Source of the DNA: Stenopsyche tienmushanensis
Lineage: Eukaryota; Arthropoda; Insecta; Trichoptera; Stenopsychidae
Length of the DNA stretch: 64,000 bases
Assembly: GCA_008973525.1 (NCBI GenBank)
Contig: WACJ01000101.1
Location: 682,001-746,000, forward strand
Reading direction: 5' to 3'
Below are positions 1 to 12,200 of the stretch, piece after piece. The stretch's first letter is position 1; each line of letters starts with the position of its first letter. The notes under the pieces were generated by a model. That model saw only the letters and a list, made by a program, of their open reading frames with translations. It did not search any database and was not told the origin of the DNA. The position numbers and the translations under genes are program-made.

Positions 1-940
1 GATAGAATAACTTGCCGGTTCCGCAGGGAGCCTATGGAGGAACCAATCATAAATCACGATGCAACGGAAAATTATGAACAAAACGATGCCTAATAATAAC
101 TCTACTCACAACCTAAAATATGTTTATAAAGGACGGTGCACGGATAATGTAACAAATATAATGCACATCTTGTTTTTGTTACATTACTCATGTCCATTGT
201 ATTATCTATTGATATTGATGTTGAAACGTTTTATAAAAATATAATTATACAACCAAATTAAGCAAATGTAAACAAAGACATTAATGTATTGCGTATTTTT
301 AATTTTTGCAAATAAATGCAGATTGATGATGCATTTTTAGAATATAAATTGAAATATTTGCTATATTTACTATTGATTTACGTAAAAATATGTATCATCA
401 CATTCGCCCTTGTGGATTTCACGACTTAATTTGGAAATTTTGCAAAAAATAGTCTATTTAAAGAAGTCTTAAATTACTTGCCTGTAAAATATTATTCTCT
501 ATTTTAACCTACGATTCTCAAATATTGAATAAACGAATATGATTTTAATATTTTTTTTTATTGTAAATGAAAATTTAATCACATCAAATTAATGTATGAC
601 TCAATTAAATTATATTTTTATAAATATTACCCTAACGAAAGCAAAAATAATTTTCATTTATAGATCTAAATATCCGTTTTATTTTAGTAAAGCTATTGTG
701 ATGTTTCTTACTACAGAAAATATGTTTATGATGTTTGTTAATAAAAAATGATCTTTGATAATCATGTGATTTTGAAGGTATTCGGTGCATATGTGTTAAA
801 TATTTTTCAGGATATGGTAGTGCGTATTATTTTGAATATAGTCTAAATAGCATTAGCTTTGTTACAATTAAATATGTAAGATGACGGTTTGTGTATAAAC
901 GGCAAATACAATTATTCTGTAAGTGGCTTAATTTGCTAAC
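1..940. other. Intergenic, nothing recognised
   Basis: AT-rich with short open frames only. No motif, repeat match or splice pattern I can support. Confidence 0.6.
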
Positions 941-944
941 AAAT

Positions 945-1145
945 TCAAATAGCTTTCGAAGAATGATTGCACAATACTGAAGATAATAATAATATCAGAT
1001 AATCCGGTTGAAAATGTCGTTTTTTAAATGAAAGCATTAAATTCAAACGAAAATGTATCAATTCATTTCGTTGATACAATTTTCTTATTGATCTAAATAG
1101 ATGATAGTCGGAAGGATCAAAGTCAGGAGAATAAGGCCTTGCCAT
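945..1145 (-). pseudogene. mariner transposase C-terminal fragment
   Basis: Reads PYSPDFDPSDYHLFRSI, the conserved tail of mariner catalytic domains around the third acidic residue (here the usual LAPSD reads FDPSD). No N-terminal part follows; the sequence passes directly into a LINE fragment at about 1145. Confidence 0.7.
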
Positions 1146-1189
1146 ACATGACTTCGGAGTCAGAGGTTTCGTCCCGGAGGGGTCCGAAA

Positions 1190-1665
1190 ATTTTTCTTAA
1201 TATTTTTTCTCGAACCTCCAGCAATCACCCTCGATACCATCATATATTTCGTTTTAGCATAGTTGATTTTCATGCGAGATGTAAGTGTCTCCAATCACAT
1301 TTTAGCCACGACATCGATGTCGTCGGCAAAGGCATTGCATTATCCATCTATCTATGGATCTGCGTATCCTAATCTACCAGCCTCCAACGCAACATTAAAA
1401 TGTATCCCTCTGTCTGACTCCTGTTGTTACCTCGAAAGACTCTGACCGGGTACCATTGGAGCAAACTACACACACATCCTCGACAGCCTCACCGGCTTAG
1501 TCTGGATTCTCATCTCCAACATAATCCTTCGAAACTTGTCTCAGTTAACGCTGTTGTATGCCTTGCAAAAGTCAATAAATATGTGGTGGAAATCAATACC
1601 GTATTCCCATATTTTTTCCAAGAATATTCTCACACACAACATGCAATAGGTGTCGTCAATGTGAT
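1190..1665 (-). pseudogene. Non-LTR retrotransposon reverse transcriptase fragment
   Basis: Minus-strand translation in shifting frames gives the catalytic box FADDIDVVAKM near 1300-1345, followed by SRMKINYAKTKYMMVSR. Upstream lie IDFARHTTAL and a shifted GVRQ-like region. Order and motifs fit the palm domain of a LINE reverse transcriptase (RTE/Jockey-like). Several stops and frameshifts show it is dead. Confidence 0.65.
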
Positions 1666-2422
1666 GATAAAACGACATTTTCATCTAAACTAACTAATAT
1701 AAAATTGATATAAAAGGCGCTTAAATAAATCATGTGTCTTTTATTCTTATGGATCTTTTGTGTGTAAAAATGTACAGCATGAATTAGTTTTATTGCATTT
1801 TTGATCGTCTAAAAATATTGAATGTTTCCTTTTTAAATCATTTTTATGTACCTAACCAGAAATGAGATTTGTATTAAGTTCAATTGTAGAAAGAATTTTT
1901 TTATTTGGACATACAAATATTTTTTTATTTTATGAGAAAGGTTCTTTTGAACCTCTGTCACAAAATATAATTTTTAGTATATAATCGTGTTTTGAAATAT
2001 TAGAATTAAATTAGTGTGAAAATAACCATTCCTTAAATTTTATAAGAATGCTAAAAACATCTATGCATGGAGAATTTGGCAATACTTAGAATTAAGTAAT
2101 GCTAATTTTTCAGAAGACTGACTGATTTTATATCAAAGCTAAAAAGAGTTATGATTTTCTCTTGAAATAAAAATGTATTCAAAATTTTTGAAAATTGTAT
2201 TGGAAGTATTGATAGAAATTCTTCTTAGACTAAGTATTCATGATTGACAATATGAAATGATTTTTTTATTTTTAAAATATGTTCTTCTAGTTATCTGCGA
2301 AACATCTATGTTTGTTGCAAAGAGTATTTTCATTAGGCTTTTTATGAAAATCTTAAAAATATCTTTAATACACTATTCAATTTGTATTTCTAGAAAGGAT
2401 GTAAATAATTAAACCTATATAG

Positions 2423-3128
2423 CAGATATGGCGAATCTATGACCTGCGGGTCAGACACACAGAAGCTTTAAATCATAAAATAATACTTTTTTTTTGATTG
2501 ATCTTGTATTCATTAACCCTTTGGGCTCCAATATTTTTTCATAAAAGTTCCCATCAACTCCAAGCCATTTTTAACGTATTTCTTAAAAAAATGTTGTATG
2601 AAATAAAATGAAAAAATTAGGGGCTTATGAATTAAAAAAATAGAATGTTGTTAAGCAGGGCGTTTATTAAGTATATTAGGCATTCTATTTGATTTATTAA
2701 TTTTTATAATCATGTTATATATGATATTTTTTGAAGCAATCTTCAGAATGAAGCGCTGGTTTCCTTTCGTAAGTGTCACAAAAATATAGCTTTCGTTTTC
2801 ATTTTTTTTCAGATTTACGGTCTGAACACACTATACGAAATAAAAATAATTTTAATAAATAATATTCTATTTTAAATACAAGCACAGAATTGTAAATAAA
2901 GCACTAAGCAGCGCTGCCTGGATCGTGTGCGTGCATACTCTCTTTGTATCACTCAAAATGTGAGTGCGTACTCATCAACGGGTTAAAAGGGACTGCATAT
3001 TTCAAGGAACGAGAATGTCCCGATATGTAAAAAAAATATTCTTTCAAATAAAGGATGTTTAGGCAAACCCATTAAATAAAATAATGAACAAAATTTGGCC
3101 CACTTCTCAAAAACGTTCACCAATCCTG
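2423..3128. mobile_element. Possible hAT-type MITE
   Basis: Begins CAGATATGGCGAATCTATGA and its far end, read on the other strand, begins CAGGATTGGTGAACG. Such CAG...GGCGAAC ends are typical of insect hAT MITEs. Flanks share CTATAT but the 8-bp duplication is not exact. It appears interrupted by the TTAA-type element at 2513-2986. Confidence 0.35.
2513..2986. mobile_element. TTAA-flanked MITE, piggyBac-type ends
   Basis: Starts TTAACCCTTTGGGCTCCAAT and ends CATCAACGGGTTAA, so both ends are CCC/GGG next to a TTAA. The same 5' signature recurs at 22141 (CCCTTCGCGGTCCAATGTC) and 34678 (CCCTTTGTGATCCAATGTC). No coding content. Inner repeat match between the two ends is weak. Confidence 0.35.
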
Positions 3129-3129
3129 C

Positions 3130-6039
3130 TCTATATGTTTAATTAGGCGGTTAAATTGAAGATGTTATCGATTGCTTAGTGCGACAACTGAAAAATTAGA
3201 AGAACATCGGTTTATATTGTAACATTTCAATATGTAGTATTTACGATCTGATTATTATAAAATGTTTACATTAAAGTATTTATTTTTTAAAAGCCGCATA
3301 GAGTTCTCGCTGTATTGTTTTCTGCGGCATGATTTCAAATTTATAATAATTGCTGTAATATAAATATTTCATCTTATATATAATATGCAAAGAGAACTTT
3401 AAAGGCTTTATATTAAATTTACTTTTTATTGAGTGGCTCATATAATGTCGGAAGAGTTACATTTGACTATAATATATTTACATTTGTTTTCTCGTCAAAA
3501 TGAAGAATTGTATTGTAGTTTTTTATTGTTCAATGAACAATCTTTTATAATGTATTTATCCGATCAGGCTTACTGACTTTCGGCGAAAAATTAATTTAAA
3601 GATCTCTTCAAAGTCGTTGGAGTTTTTTATTTAAGCCTAGATCACTAAGTATAATAGTCTGTGAGACTAATGATTAGTGATTTAGGGTTAATTGAACGCT
3701 TCTGCTCTATGGATATAAATAAATTAATAATACCCATGTTATTATTTTAGGTATTGTTATATTTAATATTGATGAAAATAAATATGCATATTATTATCTC
3801 ATTTTTGTGGTGTCATATTATTAATAATTTTAAGCAATTGAATTTCCAATAACCGAACTAATAATTATTGAAGCGAACCTAGAAAAATAAATGTGCGCTT
3901 AGATTTTGCATCATCATCATCATACATATTAAAATATATTTGGGCTCATTAACCTGCATTTAATGACGTACGCCTTGAAGTTTTTATGATTGTTTTTTAC
4001 GCTTGTAATACAGGTTAATGGCATTTGGAAAGAAATCAGATCATATATACTTTAAGTACTTCTTAGGCGGCTAATTTATTTTTAAAAAGAACATCTATCT
4101 GTCAAGGAAAATCCTTTAAATATATGGGAAACTCCATAGATTTACGTAACTCTCACTGTAGCATTATCAGATGAAAAATGCGCCATTTCAGAGTGTTTGC
4201 AGCTCTACAAAGTAGAGCTTTGAATTGTATACGCTTTAAAGAATTAGCATTAATTAGCAAGATAGGATACGGAGATATACTTATTAGGTAGGATGAAATC
4301 TATATGTTTTTATAATTAATTTACAAACGATACAATAATAATTGTTGCTTATCGTTTACTTTTTTAGATGCAGTAAACTGAATTTGAGAACATTGATCGG
4401 AAATATAAATGCTTTCATTCTCTCAAATTTACATACATTGAAACTCTACAACACGAGTGGAGGAGCGTTTATCCATCGTTACGCAGGTACTAAAAAAAGA
4501 TTAATCACATGTATAAATCTATACGTAATTCTAATGTGAATATTGAATAGAAGTAAATTATTATCTTTATTAGAATGTCCACACGATTAGAAATCAATTC
4601 AAATTTATTAACGTACCATTAGACCTCGATAAATACCGAGAATATATGTTGATGATATTGATTTTTTATGAAAATCAGAAAAACATTTGAGTAAAGAAGT
4701 TATGTCTATGGCGAGGAAAGTTCTTCCTCGTTAGCAACACATCACATAAGTGAAATTACGTCTTGCATTTAATATTCTATCAAAATTTAAATAATTTTGT
4801 ATAAACTAATACATTTTATTAGAAAATCTTTTGAAAGTTTCTTTTGCTCCTAATCTATAGAAATTCTAATTTCATCTTTTTAGTGCACTTATTGTTCTAC
4901 TAATCGTCATAGGAAGGACTTTTACCAGTTGTAACATACTATACTGTATTCCTTATATTATTAAAAGGCACATCCAATGGAAGCAAATATATAGTTTTGA
5001 GTTTTCTGCTTTAGGGAGATTTTATTCTGAACAGACAATTCTCATCTTATTTTAAAAATGCCTCCATTCTGGTCAATCCGAGTTTAGAAGACTTTCACTA
5101 GGTTGCAGAAGGGAAATTTTCTTATTTATTGTCTCAATGGGGCCCACAAATCTTCTTCGTAGTTGCAAGGAATGTCTTGACTCATAGGGCAGGCAAAGGA
5201 TTGAACGTGCGCGTGAACCTCTCATTGAAGGTGTGAGGAGCCTCGACGAGAAGGACAGTGGCATCTGTCCCTCCGGATCGATATGGGGCTCTGAGCCCTA
5301 ATGCAGACTTGCAGTATATGACTAAAATCCTTTTTACTTACAAATTTATGGCGAAATGCAGCAAAAAATTAAACCATGCTGGCAGCAAATGAAGTTTACA
5401 CACCAACAATAAAATAACACGACCAGTTTGCAAGGTTCCCCAGAGAAAATCCTCAGGATTTATCCCACCACTCGCATACCACCTCCATTGTAGTTCCTGA
5501 CAGTTGTCATCCATTGCGGAGTTGAGAATTAAATATATTTTATACCAATTCTTTAAGAAAAAATTGTTTAAACGACATTGACACCTAATTTTTTTACACA
5601 TTCAATCAAACGACATAATTTTTTAGAAATAAAAGTCATAAATTCAATTAAACGTTATATTTATTTAAACCATTTATATAACCAATATTTCACTTTTTGG
5701 CTATTACAAACAATAATCATTATGAGTATTTATAATTACATGTAACTTTTTCAATATAGACAAGTCTTCGTTATAACTTTGGTACGTTAAAATTATTATT
5801 GTGATATTTTAACAACAGAAACCAAAGCGGACAGTCCTTAAGTTTTTATGGTGAAATACAAAACAGAATATAGAATATGCAATTTCAACAAAATGTGCTC
5901 GAAGGAAAACATCATCCCGAAATACACATCTTCAGGTAACAAGTATCATATATTATTCGTCGTTTGCTCAATCCAAGAAAAAACATAATTTTGGATAGAG
6001 CAACTTTATATATAGAGCAACTTTTTTATAAATATATAT
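3130..6039. other. Intergenic, 3' of the aquaporin gene
   Basis: Mostly AT-rich. A GC-richer patch at 5050-5540 has overlapping minus-strand frames (5073-5264, 5338-5601) without family resemblance; it may be an unrecognised repeat. A short (CAT)n run lies near 3910. Confidence 0.5.
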
Positions 6040-6045
6040 TTTAAT
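6040..6045 (-). promoter_or_regulatory. Candidate poly(A) signal of the aquaporin gene
   Basis: ATTAAA on the minus strand, 32 nt past the stop codon; a common variant hexamer. In such AT-rich DNA chance matches are frequent, so this is weak. Confidence 0.25.
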
Positions 6046-6076
6046 GTTAATGTTACTATAAAATAAAGAGATTTAG

Positions 6077-6220
6077 TTAGACTGATTCCATCTTCGATTT
6101 GTCATTCAATTCGTTGAGAGGCACCTCTTCAGGTTGCATTTTTGGTTTTCCTTTGTGGAACAATTGTTGATATAAGACGGCCGCGACGACTGATCCTAGT
6201 GTTGGACCCACCCAGTAAAC
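6077..6220 (-). CDS. Aquaporin exon 8 (helix 6, C-tail, stop)
   Basis: Begins [10 protein letters not shown], the standard MIP helix 6, then a charged 30-residue cytoplasmic tail with PEEVPLNEL and the stop TAA at 6079-6077. Confidence 0.95.
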   Translation of the reverse strand, partial: VYWVGPTLGSVVAAVLYQQLFHKGKPKMQPEEVPLNELNDKSKMESV

Positions 6221-9200
6221 CTGTTTGCAAATATAACGTGATTTAAAAAAATGTCATTTTTACCGAAAGCTCTAGATTATTTGTATGGTTTTACCCAATG
6301 AGATTCCCAGTCGTTGTTCCATATTGCCGGACCCAAGCTTCTCGCTGGGTTCATACTTGCACCGGTATATCCTCCCTAAGCGCAAATAAAATATCAGTTA
6401 TAACTGTTGATATGTTAAAAAATAATGTTACTTTTTTAATACCAAAATAATACATACTCCAGTAAGAGCCAATGCAGCAATGGTTAATCCGAATTTGATT
6501 GGAATCCCATCAGAGTTATGAGAATTGCAAGGGTCCCAAATTGAACATGTTACCAAAATGAGAATGCCGGTGATGATAGCTTCAATAAATACGGCCTGAA
6601 ATATAAATTCGTTTATTTGCACATTTGTAACTTTTGAGAGACGTAGCTTTTATTATGACGATGTGCATGAAAGATGTATGTGAAATGAGTGAATTATTAT
6701 GCGATGAATTTTATACTGTATCGTAACATACCTGCAAAGCAGATACGTCTGCGCCTGGTTTAGTAACACAAAATCCATTAGTGCTATTGAAGACATAATC
6801 GGGCGTTAAAAATGTTAATAATCCGTAGCCCAAAGAAGCTCCTACGCACTGCGATATGAAATATAATACACTCATGGGAATCGATATGGATCCACAGATC
6901 AATGCAGCGATTGTGATTGAGGGATTAATATGAGCTCCGGATACATGTCCAATAATCTGAAAGAAATAAATTTATATATATGCATACATTCTCTACTATT
7001 GTTTGAATTTTTGATGCAATTTGCTTGTTAATAACATTTCAGGAACTTTCTTACAAGACCAACATCCACAATACAATGGATATAAATATATGCAGTAAAT
7101 TTAAAATTGCATGGCAGATAGAAAAGCATTATACACATAAAAGATGTCCATTATGAAGGCTGCGTCGTAAATTTGTATTACGAAGTAAAAATATTTAGCA
7201 ATTGCAAAGATATATGTTTGATTTTATAGAACTTATTATATTTATAGATACGGTTTACATGGATGATAATTCTAAAAATCAGAATATATTTACACAACAG
7301 AGTATCTACACTTAAAGATAACATTGAATGATAAAAAATATATTTCCAATGGAACTATGTCATCGGGATATTTATCCAACTCTCCTATGAATGTTGTTAT
7401 TTAAATTTGGTTGTTTGATCATGGATTTTATATATCAGTATATAATGCACTTTTATTACACGATGATTTAAAGTGCGTTATAACGCATACATAAATATCT
7501 ATGCTAATTGTTGTTTACAGATTATTTCAATGCCGTAGTCAATATTCATATTTATCCTTTCACGAGTATGCCCATACACGCTGCGAGCGATCCAGATTGA
7601 GTATGCTTGCACATGTGGCATGCTCTCTACAGTGCTTTATTTTCAATGTCTTCAAAATTTAGCTCGCTAATCGGTAAAATAAAAACCGTTGATTGTAATC
7701 CGAGAGACGCTTTAGGTTTTTTTTTTCATTCAGCTATGTCAGTAAGACCATCACAATATCTTGATAAATTATTATTGTAATAGTTTTTTCAACCGTTTAT
7801 TACCCATGACATTGAATATGACTATATATTTTTTTATGAAACGTCTAATATAATAAAAAAGTAGGAAACAATAAAAGCGAAAGTTTCCCTGTATATATTA
7901 ATTCGAGGCTAAATTGCTATGTTCTATATATAATTATGATAAGATATACTTGAATTATTGATTCAAGAACATGTTTTATACTTGCATCATAATTTCCATA
8001 AGATGGCAGTTATAATGCTTTGGAATGCTGGATATATATATTTGTCGTCTATTGCCTTTCACAAACATGGAATTTATTATTTAGAGGTCCTTAAATTGTG
8101 AAGGCGTTAATCGACGGATTAATATATTTAATTCGACAATCAGAAGTAAGAATGTGAAAGGGACAACATTGAGTGGTATAAACTATTGAATTATTTGACG
8201 GGCAAGTCATATTGGAATATAAAAATAAGATTCCAAGATTGAAATATTAATTCTAACTGATTGGAACCCCGAAAAGGAACATTTAGAACAAAGAACTCTA
8301 GCGGATTCAAGTAAATTTAGACTTTGAAAAAGCATTTGAACAAGTTAAACACAGACAACTGATTAAATTTGTACTCTAATGTGTACTTTTTTAAGAGAGC
8401 AAAGAACCAAAGGTTTTAACTGGAAGACATGGTGGCAATGGATAGATATTTGCTACAATTGAAGAAATAGACTTAGGTAATAGAAATGGATGCAGTCATC
8501 TTAAAAGAAGAGCAGTTTGATCTATCATTGTTAAAAAAAACTGGACATGCCTAAGATCCGGCTGTTTTTTTCCAACATTTGGAGACAGGATATTTGATAC
8601 ATACAGTGGCGGATTTATCTATAGCAAAGTTTCAGGGAGCCTTAAAAAATATTTTACCCACAATGTAATTCAAGGAATTACTAAAGATTATGTTTTACTT
8701 TCAAATCAGGTCCCAGGCTGAAAAATAAAATGGGTCTGGGAGGCCTCAAACTTAAATTGCGCCAAGGGCCTCTCAAGTGCTAAGTCCGTTGCTGATTACA
8801 TAGCACAAGAGTCTAGTATATAGTCCAAGTAATGGAATAACAAGACTTAAATGAAGGAATGTTATTGGCAACCGTTTTCCAGGATAAGACGAAGAAGTGG
8901 ACCAAAGATTTAATCTTACATGCCCAAATATAAACTATTTATTGAAAGAAGCATTAAATTATAACATTAATATTTTATTGTACTTGATGGTTTTGTTTAT
9001 TAAATGAATCGTTATCTTATACAAGATGTCATGAAGATGTGGAATGGGGTTATCACAGGAATGTTTATTAAATTTCTATCTAAAGTCAAAGGACTACCAC
9101 TCTTGACCTCTGATATCACATCCACATGGATCGACTATTAACAGTTCCTGAATGTTGTGCAATTTATCAGCGTTTTTCTTCTTTCTCCGACAATCAGTAG

Positions 9201-12200
9201 CCCTTGGCGCAATTTAAGTTTGAGGCCCCCTGGATCCGTTTAATTTTTCTTTTTTAAATCTGTAACAAATTCTGACATTCGGCCCTCGATATGCGCGTTT
9301 TCCCCATTACGATTTCGCTATTGCGCGTCATCAGGGCAGAGAACGGCCTACTTTTTCAATCGAAGTTTGGTATTTTAAACACGATTTCTAGATGCTGAAT
9401 TACGCGATGGCTTAAAAACTTTTTGAGGTCCCTAAAATGTATGGATTGAATACACGAGCTTGATAATTAAAAACACATACGATGTTAAATAATGTAAATA
9501 CATAAAAAATCGCATACATATTATATATTTTGTTGTATTTTTATGCGCATTACACGTCTATATGATGCATATTATTAAAATTTCGCAAGCGAATGATTTT
9601 TTTTTGATTGCCACAAAAATATTTGGTTCTGTTCTGCGTATTTATTCAGATTTGATCAATTTTTTTCGCCATTTCCATGAAATAACTGCGTTTTAAATAG
9701 CATTGATTTGGGACAGTAAGTGTCTATGAGGAAACAAGGATCTGCCCGGATCATAATTTAATCACATTGCTCTTAGCTTTCAATTTGATTTCATAGTTGA
9801 AAGGATACAATCCAATAATATGTCGACTATCATAAGCGCGCAAGTCGATTAAAGGATCATCTGTTCGTAATTTGAAGATTGAAATCGATCTGAATAAATA
9901 TTCAGAACCAAATATTTTTATAAATTCAAGTGCATTAAATCCATTTGCAGTTGCGCTCGCATGTTGCAATTATGTGAGGATTTTTTCATACTCACGCCGA
10001 AGATGAACTGATATCTTAAATGCTGACCTGGATGATAAACATGACAACCAGCCCGAAGGCAATGGAGAGTTGCAAATGAGAAGGCGGTCCGTGGGCCCAA
10101 CCAGGAAGACATCCCATGCAGCCCATCAGCACAAGGATCAGGGTCCCGATTATTTCAGCGAGGACTGCTTTCGCCGTGTCGACGGTCATCATCTCTGCAA
10201 CTGCTATAAAATATGAATGCACATTAAAATACGGCAATAATTCGTTTACATGGATTTCTGCAAATCTGGTGTCAACCCGTGTTACATATCGCCCGTTTAA
10301 GCCTACCGTTCCATATTCGGTACGGTTAATTAAAAAATAATCTCTGAAGTACCCACTCAAGTCTCATGCTACCAATTTAGCTTGACGTCAAGCAGAAGGT
10401 ATGAACAATAGATACAAATAGTCCATTGTGCGTCATTGGAATTCATAGGTAAATCAATCATATATTAGGAAAGTGCCATATTTCGAATGACATCATAACA
10501 TAGGATAGCAGAATTGGGCACAATATGAAATTATAAACATTTTGGGTAAAGAATTGGATAATACAAACGCAGAAAGTAATATAGATGCGGCGGCAGATTT
10601 AGCTTCTATTTGCTTTTAAACCTGGAATAAATCGGGCCTCGATATACGCAGTGTCCTGTTGCAATTTCTCTATTACGCGACGTGGGCAGGGAACATCCTA
10701 TTTTTGTGGAAGTTGTGGCGTTTTAATGCTTACCTATGAACACCGAACGTTCATATGGTACGCCCTAATAGAATAAAGATTTGCCCTTAGCAGTGCCCAT
10801 GAAATATCGTACTAAATGCTTTACATTCTATCATTGTTGAATAGCGTTTCTTTGATGATCCATACAATTTTTGTAAGTGTGGAACGTTTTATGCATTGCA
10901 ATAATAATGATTTTAAAATTGTATCAAAACAGTGTGCCCCTCTTCCTGAATAACTGCCGTTTCAGGGCGAGCGATTCAAATAAAGTAGTCTCCCTGCGAT
11001 GATCTCAAACAACTCTATATTTATTATATTTTTCCTAAATTCTTTCTAACATGGATTAGATTGAAATGAAGCAACACTTCACAAATATGACAACTCGTCG
11101 TAAATTTGCTAAATATTTTATCCTGAAAATTATTATAGAGGGCATATGAACTTGATCGAACTATTGCAGTGGTTTTAAATGAAATACCTTACAGTCAAGA
11201 TGATGCTGAATGAAGATCCAAAGATGAATTGGTCAATAAGAAAAAAAAATAGCCGTGATGATGAAGAAAACTTCGCAAAATGAACATATTCATCTTAGAT
11301 TAAAATTTAATGTAGTCTGTATGTAAACCCAATTGAATAAATTTTTTTGCCTTATATGGCATTGCCACAAGTCGGAAATGTCCATATAAGGCAAAAACAG
11401 TTATCTTACAATCACAATACTGGTTATTCGTAATATTCGGATATTACAGCTTAAGGAAATAAGGGATGATTAAGAAAATTTCATTTGAAGAGATTTAGGT
11501 TCATTCAACATGAATAAAAAATATGAAACAGAACGAATTTACTAAAATTACTACTTATATACGATCTTACAAATAAGGACGCTCGAATTTTAGACTTAAA
11601 AAAAACAAATTGTGTGTGAGGTATATACTCAATTATATTTTTATTTGATAGCTTATTTTATGGCATTAAGTACGGATTATAACGTTCACGTATCGTTCAA
11701 ATGTCCGCTGCGGCTTTGCTTGGTGACACGTATTCGGGAGGTCCAATTTTCTATGATAAATCTGACTGAATTTGCTGGATGGCGTTCGTTGTGTAGACTT
11801 TAAAGGTATCGTTTGTTTAGGGTTTATACGCATTGACTCGAAATTAAAAATAGCTCCAAAGAAAGAAGTTTAAAGGCATTAAATCGCACGAGATAACCAC
11901 GTCTTCAAATCGTTCGTCTAGCATGTCCATCGTGGAATGTGCTGTGTGGGATAACTTGCACGCGTTATTCAAAATTTTAATCTTCCATATTAATTTGCCA
12001 TACGCTACTAAACAATTAACAATAAATTAGACAGATGTTGCTTTAAAAACATAGTCGCTATAACCTAACAAACTTTGAGCGTCCCCATTGAAAGATCCCA
12101 TGCAAAATCCTTAAGCTCGTATACATTTGCAATAAATGTATGAAATATGAACCTGTGGAATGATCATTTCATTTGAAAATTGTCTGGCAAAATAATTCAC

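Larger units (their letters stand above)
6957..10027 (-). other. Aquaporin intron 4 (3.1 kb)
   Basis: Contains the LINE relic at 8308, the hAT MITE at 8604, its inverted fragment and dispersed repeat member 1. The rest is AT-rich without recognised content. Confidence 0.7.

Noticed and set aside
9751..10112. Minus-strand frames overlapping aquaporin exon 4 in other phases
   Set aside because: Shadow frames: the real exon ends at the CAG|GTCAGC donor, and the overlapping frames lack family resemblance.
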